Program-made: the position numbers and the translations under genes | In this document: piece after piece, positions 1 to 5,821 of the stretch | Layout: each line of letters opens with the position of its first letter | How positions within the stretch are numbered: the first letter of the stretch is position 1 | Notes under the pieces: model-generated | Database searches by the model: none | Told to the model about the DNA's origin: nothing | The model's input: only the letters and a program-made list of their open reading frames with translations | NCBI GenBank assembly: GCA_002256055.1 | Contig: NKIE01000196.1 | Span: 1 to 5,821 of the forward strand | Length of the DNA: 5,821 bases | Source of the DNA: Pseudomonas sp. PGPPP3 | GTDB taxonomy: Bacteria; Pseudomonadota; Gammaproteobacteria; Pseudomonadales; Pseudomonadaceae | Direction of reading: 5' to 3'

Positions 1-858
1 CACGGTGCCGGTGTTCTCGTTGTAGGCCGGATGGATCAGCAGATCGGCACCCAGCAGGAAGCGCGGAATATCGCTGCGCCCTTTAAGGATTTGTACTTGC
101 TCGGACAGCCCCAGCGCCTTGACCTGCAACAGGAACGGCGTCGGGTCATCCTGGCCGATGGCGATCAGTCGGGTGCGTCGCTTAAGCTCCCGCGGCAAGC
201 TGGCCAGAGCCTTGAGACTGCGATCCAAGCCCTTGGTCTTGAAGCCCGAGCCGATCTGCACCAGCAACAGCTCGTCGTCCGCCAGCTTGAACTCGCGACG
301 GAACTCGGCACGAATCTCGGCGGCATTGGCCGGCGCGCGACGGTCCTGGGTAATCCCCGGCGGCAGCAGGTGGAAGCGCTCAGCAGGAGTGCCGTAATGT
401 TTGACGAACAGCGGCTGCTGCACCTCGGAAATCATCAGAATTTCCGTCTTCGACTCGGGAGCAAACACCGCCCGTTCGTAGTCGGCGAAGTGTTTGTAGC
501 GGCCCCAGCGGCGGTAGAGACTGTTGCGCAAAGTCTGCGCCTTGTCCTCGAAGCAGCCGTCGGCGGCGTAGTACACATCGAGGTTCGGCATCTTGTTGAA
601 GCCGATCACCCGGTCAACCGGGCGCTTGGCCAGGTCGGCCTTGATCCAGGCCGTGAGCTTCTCGTTGCGATGATGATTGAACAGCGCCTTGACCGGCACC
701 ACCACCACCTCGAAACCGGCTGGCACCTCGCCCTCCCAGATCGGTGTGTATACGCGAATGGCGTGACCACGCTGCTGGCACTCCAGGGCGATGCGCATAA
801 AGTCGCGCTGCAGGCCGCCGAACGGGAAGTATTTGTAGAGCACAAAGGCCAGTTGCAT
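1..858 (-). CDS. waaG: Lipopolysaccharide core glucosyltransferase I WaaG, 3' end beyond the window
   Basis: Role (family knowledge): a GT-B fold, GT4-family enzyme that transfers glucose from UDP-glucose to L,D-heptose II of the LPS inner core on the cytoplasmic face of the inner membrane. In Pseudomonas the first outer-core sugar may be a different hexose. Seen: 286 codons read from an ATG at 858 to the window edge, where about 85-90 residues of the usual ~374 are missing. YKYFPFGGLQRDF (residues 8-20) is the N-terminal donor-site glycine motif. GFNKMPNLDVYYAAD (86-100) and LLPPGI (164-169) are family blocks. Lys209 in FKTKG and Glu281 in HPAYNE match the donor-binding Lys and Glu of E. coli WaaG. 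Residues 101-132 are rich in Arg, Lys and aromatics, like the membrane-associating region of E. coli WaaG. The start is fixed by the motif position, a GGAGAG ribosome site at 865-870 and a TGATG overlap with the waaC stop. Identity is very secure; exact sugar specificity is less so. Confidence 0.95.
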   Translation of the reverse strand, partial: MQLAFVLYKYFPFGGLQRDFMRIALECQQRGHAIRVYTPIWEGEVPAGFEVVVVPVKALFNHHRNEKLTAWIKADLAKRPVDRVIGFNKMPNLDVYYAADGCFEDKAQTLRNSLYRRWGRYKHFADYERAVFAPESKTEILMISEVQQPLFVKHYGTPAERFHLLPPGITQDRRAPANAAEIRAEFRREFKLADDELLLVQIGSGFKTKGLDRSLKALASLPRELKRRTRLIAIGQDDPTPFLLQVKALGLSEQVQILKGRSDIPRFLLGADLLIHPAYNENTGTV

Positions 859-1862
859 CAGTGGCTCTCCAGACTGGCCAAGAGACGGTCCAGCTCGGGC
901 GCCACGCGGGCGGCATCCAGACCGTCGAAACAGGGTTGATGGCGATCACCGCCGCCGGCCAGCGGGCCCGTGGCGCACAGGTGAACCTGGCCTCGCCCGT
1001 AGGCGCCGACCTTAAGCGGCAAGGTGGGGCCGTAAAGGGAAATACTCGGCACATCCAACGCCGCGGCCAGATGACCGAGACCGGTATCCACCGCCACACA
1101 GGCGCGAGCGCCGGCGATCACCGCCGCCACGCCACGCAAATTCAATTTAGGCAGCACGCTGGCGTGCTGCAAACCCGCGACGATGCGTTCGGCTCGGGCC
1201 TTTTCAAGCTCGCTGCCCCACGGCAGACGCACGGCCAGACCACGGCTATCGAGGTGCTCGGCCAGGGCACGCCAGTCGGCCTCCGGCCAGTGCTTGCTGG
1301 CCCAAGTGGTGCCATGCAGGAACAGCACATAAGGCTCGGCCGCCGCCTCACCGGCCATGGCGCTACGGTCCAGGCCATAGTCACCAACCGACTGCGGCAA
1401 CGGATAACCCAGTGCCTGGGCGAACAACTGGCGCACCCGCTCGACCGCATGCTGGCCCCAGGCGACCGCACAAGGGCGGTCATAACAGCGACTGGCCAGT
1501 GGCTCGCGCGCCGAGGCGCGATCCAGACCGGCCACGGGCGCATTAACGTAGCGCGTCAGCAGCGCGCTTTTCAGCAGGCCCTGGGCATCGATCACCAGAT
1601 CGTAACGGCCTTCACGTAGACGCTGTTTGAACGTCGCCCACTCACCGCTCTTCCAGGTTTGCAGCAGGTTCTTGCGCCAACGGCGCAGCGCCACGGGGAT
1701 CACCTGAGCCACGGCCGGATGCCAGGTCGGAATCTCGGCAAAGCCCTCTTCCACCACCCAATCGAACTGAATGCCGGGGATCGCCCGCGCAGCATCGGTC
1801 AGGGCCGGCAGGGTATGGATCACATCGCCGAGGGAAGAGGTCTTGATCAGCAGTACCCGCAA
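858..1862 (-). CDS. waaC: LPS heptosyltransferase I (WaaC/RfaC), TTG start
   Basis: Role (family knowledge): a GT9-family enzyme that transfers L-glycero-D-manno-heptose from ADP-heptose to Kdo2-lipid A, the first heptose of the inner core, on the inner side of the cytoplasmic membrane. Seen: 334 residues, close to the usual length. The N-terminus RVLLIKTSSLGDVIHTLPAL (2-21) is the acceptor-side signature, with Asp13 at the catalytic-base position. FLHGTTWASKHWPE (181-194) carries the Lys-His-Trp-Pro block of the nucleotide-sugar site, and VDTGLGHLAAALD (258-270) is the C-domain GT9 motif. The start codon is TTG at 1862-1860. No ATG occurs before codon 168, and any later start would cut the signature, so TTG is well supported. 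A GAGG at 1875-1872 lies 9 bases upstream. The gene begins one base after the waaF stop and its own TGA overlaps the waaG ATG, consistent with one operon. The tail has a GDRHQPCFDGL block (305-315). No truncation or frameshift is visible. Confidence 0.95.
   Translation of the reverse strand: MRVLLIKTSSLGDVIHTLPALTDAARAIPGIQFDWVVEEGFAEIPTWHPAVAQVIPVALRRWRKNLLQTWKSGEWATFKQRLREGRYDLVIDAQGLLKSALLTRYVNAPVAGLDRASAREPLASRCYDRPCAVAWGQHAVERVRQLFAQALGYPLPQSVGDYGLDRSAMAGEAAAEPYVLFLHGTTWASKHWPEADWRALAEHLDSRGLAVRLPWGSELEKARAERIVAGLQHASVLPKLNLRGVAAVIAGARACVAVDTGLGHLAAALDVPSISLYGPTLPLKVGAYGRGQVHLCATGPLAGGGDRHQPCFDGLDAARVAPELDRLLASLESH
865..870 (-). promoter_or_regulatory. Ribosome binding site of waaG inside the end of waaC
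   Basis: On the minus strand GGAGAG lies 6 bases before the waaG ATG, within the last codons of waaC. With the TGATG stop/start overlap at 860-856 this suggests waaG is translated both by new initiation and by ribosomes ending on waaC. Confidence 0.7.
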
Positions 1863-1863
1863 A

Positions 1864-2898
1864 CTATTCGACCTCGACCGGATCGGCGACCAGGCGATCC
1901 AGCGCCTCGATCACCGGACGCGGCTTCAGCTCGCGCAGGCAGTTGTAGTGGCCGAAGCGGCAGGTGCGCTCGAAGCAGGGGCTGCAGTCGAGGCCGAGAC
2001 GAACGATCTCCACCTGATCAGCCAACGGCGGGGTGAACTGCGGCGAGGTCGAACCGTACACCGCGACCAGCGGTCGATTGAGCGCCGCCGCTACGTGCAT
2101 CAGGCCGGAGTCGTTGGACACCACGGCGCCAGCGCACGACAGCAAGTCGATGGCCTCGGCCAACGAGGTAGCGCCGGACAGGTTCGTGCACTCCTCGCGC
2201 AGGCCTGGGATCAAGCGCATGCGCAAGTCTTCGCCACCGGGATGGTCATTCTTCGAGCCGAACAACCAGACCTGCCAGCCGGCACGGATTTTCAGCTCGG
2301 CGACCTTGGCGTAATGCTCGGCCGGCCAGCGCTTGGCCTCGCCAAACTCGGCGCCCGGACACAGCGCCAGCACCGGCCGATCCATATCCAGGCCGAACTT
2401 GGCCAGGGTCGCGTCGCGGCTGGCCGGATCGATCTGCAGACTCGGCCGCGGATAGGGCTTAGGCAGCTCGGCACCTGGCTCGAAGGCCAGGGCCATAAAG
2501 CGCTCGATCATCAGCGGGTAGCGGTCTTTGTCCAGGGTACGGATGTCGTTGAGCAGGCCGTAACGCAGCTCGCCCTTCCAGCCGGTGCGCTTGGGGATGT
2601 CAGCAAAAAACGGTACCAGGGCCGATTTCAGCGAATTGGGCAGCAGAATGGCCTGATCGTACTGGCCCGCCAGGCCCTTGCCGATACGCCGGCGAGTGGC
2701 GATTTCCAGCACGCCATGGCCGAGAGGAAAGCTCAGGGTCTGGCGCACTTCAGGCATGCGTTCAAGAATCGGGCGGCTCCACTCGGGGGCCAGCACGTCG
2801 ATGGCACACCCCGGATGGCGCTGCTGCAGACACTGAAACAGCGTCTGCGCCATCACCATGTCGCCTACCCAGCTCGGACCAATGATCAGAATATTCAT
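1864..2898 (-). CDS. waaF: LPS heptosyltransferase II (WaaF/RfaF)
   Basis: Role (family knowledge): a GT9-family enzyme that adds the second L,D-heptose from ADP-heptose to heptose I of the LPS inner core, in the cytoplasm at the inner membrane. Seen: 344 residues, normal length. MNILIIGPSWVGDMVMAQ (1-18) is the WaaF signature with Asp13. LPNSLKSALVPFFADIPKRTGW (86-107) and YGLLNDIR (113-120) are diagnostic blocks. CPGAEFGEAKRWP (180-192) and SNDSGLMHVAAALNRP (261-276) form the ADP-heptose site, and YGSTSPQFTPPL (281-292) follows. Near the C-terminus sit four cysteines, C305, C308, C313 and C320 (CxxC-x4-C-x6-C), which E. coli WaaF lacks as I recall it. The ATG at 2898 matches the family N-terminus; its ribosome site is weak (GGAA at 2907-2904, 5 bases upstream). 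It is the first waa gene here, 58 bases after ilvE. The TAG stop is one base before waaC. Confidence 0.96.
   Translation of the reverse strand: MNILIIGPSWVGDMVMAQTLFQCLQQRHPGCAIDVLAPEWSRPILERMPEVRQTLSFPLGHGVLEIATRRRIGKGLAGQYDQAILLPNSLKSALVPFFADIPKRTGWKGELRYGLLNDIRTLDKDRYPLMIERFMALAFEPGAELPKPYPRPSLQIDPASRDATLAKFGLDMDRPVLALCPGAEFGEAKRWPAEHYAKVAELKIRAGWQVWLFGSKNDHPGGEDLRMRLIPGLREECTNLSGATSLAEAIDLLSCAGAVVSNDSGLMHVAAALNRPLVAVYGSTSPQFTPPLADQVEIVRLGLDCSPCFERTCRFGHYNCLRELKPRPVIEALDRLVADPVEVE
1872..1875 (-). promoter_or_regulatory. Ribosome binding site for the TTG start of waaC
   Basis: GAGG on the minus strand lies in the final codons of waaF, 9 bases before the TTG at 1862-1860. It supports this non-ATG start; the order read 5'-3' on the minus strand is GAGG, TCGAA, the waaF stop TAG, one T, then TTG. 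Confidence 0.6.
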
Positions 2899-2916
2899 GC
2901 GCGTTCCAGAAATGCG

Positions 2917-2939
2917 CAGGGAGGCGCGGAGCCTCCCTG
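2917..2939. terminator. Perfect 9-bp hairpin between ilvE and waaF: leaky terminator or attenuator
   Basis: The arms are CAGGGAGGC (2917-2925) and GCCTCCCTG (2931-2939), an exact inverted repeat around a 5-base loop. It starts 17 bases after the ilvE stop in the direction of transcription and ends 18 bases before the waaF ATG. In the minus-strand transcript the base after the stem is C, and a short U run only comes later (CGCAUUUCU), so it is not a classical strong intrinsic terminator. On the plus strand there is no T tract either. Inference: a partial terminator, an attenuator, or a 3'-end stabilising stem of the glnE-ilvE message that sets a separate level for the waa genes. No clear promoter consensus for waaF was found in the gap. 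Confidence 0.45.
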
Positions 2940-2956
2940 TCTCGACCTAATGATCC

Positions 2957-3820
2957 TTACTTAACCAGCGTGCGCCACTCAGGGTGCGCGCTGGTCTGCC
3001 CGGTAACCAGGTCGAAGTAGGCCTTCTGCAGGATCTCGGTAACCGGACCACGGCTGCCGATACCGATCTGCCGGCCATCGACTTCGCGAATCGGCGTGAC
3101 TTCAGCGGCGGTGCCGGTGAAGAAGGCCTCGTCGGCGATATACACCTCATCGCGAGTGATGCGCTTCTCGACCACCTGAATGCCCAGCTCGGCGGCCAGG
3201 GTCAAAATGGTGCTACGGGTGATGCCGTTCAGGCACGAGGTCACTTCCGGGGTGTACACCACACCATTCTTGACCAGGAAGATGTTCTCGCCCGAGCCTT
3301 CGGCTACATAGCCTTCGGTGTCCAGCAACATGGCTTCGTCAGCACCGCCAGAAACGGCTTCCTGCAGGGCCAACATCGAGTTGATGTAGTTGCCGTTGGC
3401 CTTGGCGCGGGTCATCGAAATATTCACGTGATGGCGGGTAAAGGAGCTGGTGCGCACCTTAATCCCGGTCTTCAACGCCTCTTCGCCCATGTAGATGGCT
3501 TCAGATCCGTAGAACACCATCGGGCGAATGTAGGCCGATTCCAGGTTGTTCTCACGCACGGCGGCACGGGTCGCCTCGTTGAGCTCTTCCTTGGTGAACG
3601 GCATCTTCATGTTCATGATGTGCGCCGAATCGAACAGTCGATCGGTGTGCGCCTGCAGGCGAAAAATGGCCGTGCCTTCGGGGGTGTTGTAGGCGCGCAC
3701 GCCTTCGAACACGCCCATGCCGTAATGCAGAGTGTGGGTCAGCACATGGGTGGTGGCATCGCGCCACGGTACCAGTTCGCCGTCATACCAAATCACGCCA
3801 TCACGGTCGGCCATCGACAT
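2957..3820 (-). CDS. ilvE: Branched-chain amino acid aminotransferase IlvE with a 20-residue internal gap
   Basis: Role (family knowledge): a PLP-dependent fold-type IV transaminase that interconverts valine, leucine and isoleucine with their 2-oxo acids using 2-oxoglutarate/glutamate; cytoplasmic. Seen: 287 residues. HTLHYGMGVFEGVRAY (29-44), SAYIRP (95-100, with Tyr97 and Arg99), Lys140 in RAKANGNYINS (the PLP Schiff-base lysine), Tyr145, Glu174 in YVAEGSGENIF (171-181) and FFTGTAAEVTPIR (233-245) match E. coli IlvE Tyr95, Arg97, Lys159, Tyr164, Glu193 and the phosphate-binding Thr region. Odd: the usual enzyme is about 307-309 residues. After Glu107 the sequence runs Ala-Ile-Tyr110-Met-Gly, skipping 20 residues that hold the interdomain loop and the IIAAxxWGA strand. 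The frame is kept. The ATG at 3820 is chosen over the ATG at codon 3 because GAGGAG lies 9 bases upstream. It follows glnE by 43 bases, so co-transcription is likely. The family assignment is secure; activity and substrate range are uncertain. Confidence 0.93.
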   Translation of the reverse strand: MSMADRDGVIWYDGELVPWRDATTHVLTHTLHYGMGVFEGVRAYNTPEGTAIFRLQAHTDRLFDSAHIMNMKMPFTKEELNEATRAAVRENNLESAYIRPMVFYGSEAIYMGEEALKTGIKVRTSSFTRHHVNISMTRAKANGNYINSMLALQEAVSGGADEAMLLDTEGYVAEGSGENIFLVKNGVVYTPEVTSCLNGITRSTILTLAAELGIQVVEKRITRDEVYIADEAFFTGTAAEVTPIREVDGRQIGIGSRGPVTEILQKAYFDLVTGQTSAHPEWRTLVK

Positions 3821-3829
3821 AGTTGCCTG

Positions 3830-3835
3830 CTCCTC
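3830..3835 (-). promoter_or_regulatory. Strong ribosome binding site of ilvE
   Basis: GAGGAG on the minus strand, 9 bases before the ATG at 3820, in the 43-base glnE-ilvE gap (3821-3863). It favours the first of two nearby in-frame ATGs (codons 1 and 3). No convincing -35/-10 pair is visible in this gap. Confidence 0.75.
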
Positions 3836-3863
3836 AGTGTTTGTTTGGGGTCTGCCTGGGCTA

Positions 3864-5821
3864 TCAGTTCAAGCCCAACGCGTGCCAGATGCGCAGCACG
3901 CCGCGCCGTTCTGGGTGAAACTGGTCGCCACTAACCACGCCTGGCTGTTTCTGCAAGGCCTGTCGGTGGGCGGCCGCGCGGTAGGCCTTGTAAGCCTCCT
4001 GCAACAGCCGGACATCGTCGCCGGACATCAGCGCTGCTTCCTCCAGACCATCCAGAATGCGGATATTGTCGGTGTAACGCAGCAACTGCGGGTGCTCGCG
4101 CGACCACGCCAGGGCCGCGTATTGCACCATAAATTCGATATCAACGATACCGCCGGCATCCTGCTTGAGGTCGAACGGTGCCGCGGCCTCGAAGGCATTG
4201 GCGGCGGTGCCGGCGGCGGTTTCCTTGCTGCCGAGGTTGTCGCGCATCTTCGCGCGCATCTCGCTGACCTCGGCGCGCAGGGTGGACAGATCACGCTCAC
4301 GGCCCAGCACCTGGGCACGAATGGCCTCGAAACCGGCCCCCACCCGCGCACAGCCGACCAGCACCCGCGCGCGCACCAGGGCCTGATGCTCCCAGGTCCA
4401 GGCTTCGCCTTCCTGATAGCGGCCGAAGGCGCCCAGGGAGCTGACCAGCAGCCCCGAGGCACCGGACGGACGCAGGCGCATATCGACCTCATAGAGCTGG
4501 CCGGAGTTGGTCTGCGCGGTCAGCAGGTGAATGATGCGCTGGCCCAGGCGGGTGAAGAATTGCGCACCGTCGATGGGCTTGGCGCCGTCGGTTTCCGCCT
4601 GCGGGTCGCCGTCGTGGATAAACACCAGATCGAGGTCCGAGCCATGGCCCAGCTCGATGCCACCGACCTTGCCGTAGCCGACGATGATGAAATCCGGATC
4701 ACACTGGCTGCCGTCGGCGCGCTTGGGAGCGCCGTACTTGCTCACCGTCTGGCGCCAGGCCAGGGCCAGCACCTGCTCGAGAATGGCCTCGGCCAGCCAG
4801 GTCAGGTAATCGCTGACCTTCATCAGCGGCAAGGTGCCGGCAATTTCCGAGGCGGCCACGCGCAAGCGGTGGGCCAGCTTGAAGTGACGCAGGGCCTCCA
4901 TCTGCTGTTCCAGATCGTCCTCGGGGATACGCGTCAGGCGTTCGCGCAACTCGGCGGCCAGCTCTGGCGCCAGCGGCGGCTTGAACAGCCGGCCTTCATT
5001 CAGCAACTCATCGAGCAATAACGGGAAGCGGGTGATCTGCTCGGCAATCCACGGACTGGCGGCGCACAGGCGCAGCAGCCGCTGCAGGGCCAAGGGGTTT
5101 TCCGTCAGCAGCACCAGATACGCCGAGCGGCGCACCACCGCCTCTACCAGAGGCAACACCCGCTCCAGCACCAGGTCCGGATTGTCGTTCTCTGCCGCCT
5201 GCGCCAACAGGCGTGGAATAAAGGCGTCCAGGCGCTCGCGACCGAGACGCTGCATAGCCCGCACCTGGCCGCCATTGCGCAGGCCATTGATGCGCTGCAA
5301 GGTAGCCTGGACATCGACAAAGCCCGCTTCCTGTAGCTGCCGGCAGGCGGCCTCCTCATCCAGCGAACCTTCCCACAGCGGCAGCCACTCGGCGCCGACG
5401 CAACCGACCACCTCTTCGCCCTCAACTTCATCAGGGTCGGCAATCACCTGACGGAAGTGCCAATCGATGCGCCCACGCCAGACCATCAGTTGCTGGTGGA
5501 AGCTCGGCCAGTCGGCAAAGCCCATGATAAAGGCCACCCGCTCGCGCTCCGCCTCGCCGTCCGGAAGCATCTGCGTCTGCCGGTCATCCAGGGCCTGCAG
5601 GGCGTGTTCGGTGTAACGCAGAAACTCGTAGCCCTCACGCATCTCGGTGATCACCGCCGGAGGCAGATAGCCCTGCCCCTCCAGCACACTCAACACTTTG
5701 AGCAACGGTCGATGCTGCAAGCTGAGGTCGCGGCCACCGTGGATCAGCTGAAAAGCCTGGGCGATAAACTCGACCTCACGAATGCCACCGGAACCCAGCT
5801 TGATGTTCTCGGCCATGCCCT
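3864..5821 (-). CDS. glnE: Bifunctional glutamine synthetase adenylyltransferase / adenylyl-removing enzyme, C-terminal part
   Basis: Role (family knowledge): adds AMP to, or phosphorolytically removes it from, a tyrosine of each glutamine synthetase (GlnA) subunit, under control of PII (GlnB) and glutamine, so tuning ammonium assimilation; cytoplasmic. Seen: about 652 codons, open at the window edge; the family is roughly 950-980 residues, so about a third is missing. Counting from the Met at 5816: NIKLGSGGIREVEFIAQAF (4-22) is the end of the first nucleotidyltransferase (adenylyl-removing) domain, with YTEHALQALDDRQTQMLP (68-85) in the helical region behind it. GYGKVGGIELGHGSDLDLVF (380-399) starts the second, adenylylating domain, with Asp394 and Asp396 as the metal-binding pair. 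YEVDMRLRPSG (442-452), EAWTWEHQALVRARV (471-485) and QDAGGIVDIEF (552-562) complete it. That Met is internal, not the start. An Ala-rich stretch (533-547) is extra relative to E. coli. The TGA at 3866 is 43 bases before ilvE. Confidence 0.97.
   Translation of the reverse strand, partial: GMAENIKLGSGGIREVEFIAQAFQLIHGGRDLSLQHRPLLKVLSVLEGQGYLPPAVITEMREGYEFLRYTEHALQALDDRQTQMLPDGEAERERVAFIMGFADWPSFHQQLMVWRGRIDWHFRQVIADPDEVEGEEVVGCVGAEWLPLWEGSLDEEAACRQLQEAGFVDVQATLQRINGLRNGGQVRAMQRLGRERLDAFIPRLLAQAAENDNPDLVLERVLPLVEAVVRRSAYLVLLTENPLALQRLLRLCAASPWIAEQITRFPLLLDELLNEGRLFKPPLAPELAAELRERLTRIPEDDLEQQMEALRHFKLAHRLRVAASEIAGTLPLMKVSDYLTWLAEAILEQVLALAWRQTVSKYGAPKRADGSQCDPDFIIVGYGKVGGIELGHGSDLDLVFIHDGDPQAETDGAKPIDGAQFFTRLGQRIIHLLTAQTNSGQLYEVDMRLRPSGASGLLVSSLGAFGRYQEGEAWTWEHQALVRARVLVGCARVGAGFEAIRAQVLGRERDLSTLRAEVSEMRAKMRDNLGSKETAAGTAANAFEAAAPFDLKQDAGGIVDIEFMVQYAALAWSREHPQLLRYTDNIRILDGLEEAALMSGDDVRLLQEAYKAYRAAAHRQALQKQPGVVSGDQFHPERRGVLRIWHALGLN

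Noticed and set aside
614..1099. Minus-strand open frame of 161 codons spanning the waaC-waaG junction
   Set aside because: It is out of frame with both waaC and waaG, which explain the region fully, and its translation is Arg/Pro/Ala-rich with no motif.
3858..3876. Small inverted repeat GGGCT / AGCCC over the glnE stop codon
   Set aside because: The stem is only 5 bp with a 9-base loop and no T tract; this is within chance for GC-rich DNA and it overlaps coding sequence, so it is not called a terminator.
31..5021. Five long plus-strand open frames (31-939, 861-1619, 1771-2964, 2984-3934, 3732-5021)
   Set aside because: Each is in the register exactly complementary to the codons of the minus-strand gene it covers. 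In that register a stop arises only opposite TTA, CTA or TCA codons, which GC-rich pseudomonads rarely use. The predicted proteins show no recognisable motif, and the minus-strand genes carry clear family signatures.
5814..5816. ATG at 5816 as the start of a 650-residue gene
   Set aside because: The frame stays open to the window edge, and the residues after it (NIKLGSGGIREVEF) are an internal GlnE motif, so this is an interior Met of a longer protein.
1..5821. Mobile element, CRISPR array, RNA gene or novel defence system
   Set aside because: The window is filled by five recognisable housekeeping and LPS genes in an order I recall as conserved in Pseudomonas. No direct-repeat array, terminal inverted repeats, transposase or tRNA-like fold was seen.

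Overview
The window is a GC-rich, gene-dense chromosomal segment that most resembles Pseudomonas or a close gammaproteobacterial relative. Two things support this: the protein sequences (for example the IlvE N-terminus, the four-cysteine tail of WaaF and the YKYFPFGG N-terminus of WaaG) and the gene order glnE-ilvE-waaF-waaC-waaG. As I recall it, that is the arrangement at the start of the LPS inner-core locus of P. aeruginosa (PA5014 to PA5010). The assignment rests on memory of the families; no search was run.

Every gene lies on the minus strand, so the transcribed order runs from high to low coordinates. From 5821 to 3864 is the C-terminal two thirds of glnE, the adenylyltransferase/adenylyl-removing enzyme that controls glutamine synthetase. 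After a 43-base gap with a strong Shine-Dalgarno comes ilvE (3820-2957), the branched-chain amino acid aminotransferase. A 58-base gap follows, holding a perfect 9-bp hairpin. Next come three tightly packed inner-core LPS glycosyltransferase genes: waaF (2898-1864, heptosyltransferase II), waaC (1862-858, heptosyltransferase I, TTG start) and the 5' 286 codons of waaG (858 to the window edge, glucosyltransferase I). The waaF-waaC gap is 1 base and waaC-waaG overlap by 1 base, so these three are probably translationally coupled. No stretch over 300 bases lacks a gene.

WaaC and WaaF add the first and second L,D-heptoses to Kdo2-lipid A, and WaaG then adds the first outer-core hexose. GlnE and IlvE belong to nitrogen and amino-acid metabolism and are probably only neighbours of the LPS genes.

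The one strongly unusual feature is in ilvE. The product is 287 residues, against about 307-309 for the usual enzyme. The missing 20 residues are one internal block whose E. coli counterpart is the interdomain loop and a core strand, including Trp126 of the substrate pocket. The frame and the PLP-binding residues are intact. I found no mobile element, CRISPR array, RNA gene or novel multi-gene system. The long plus-strand open frames are codon-aligned antisense shadows of the real genes.
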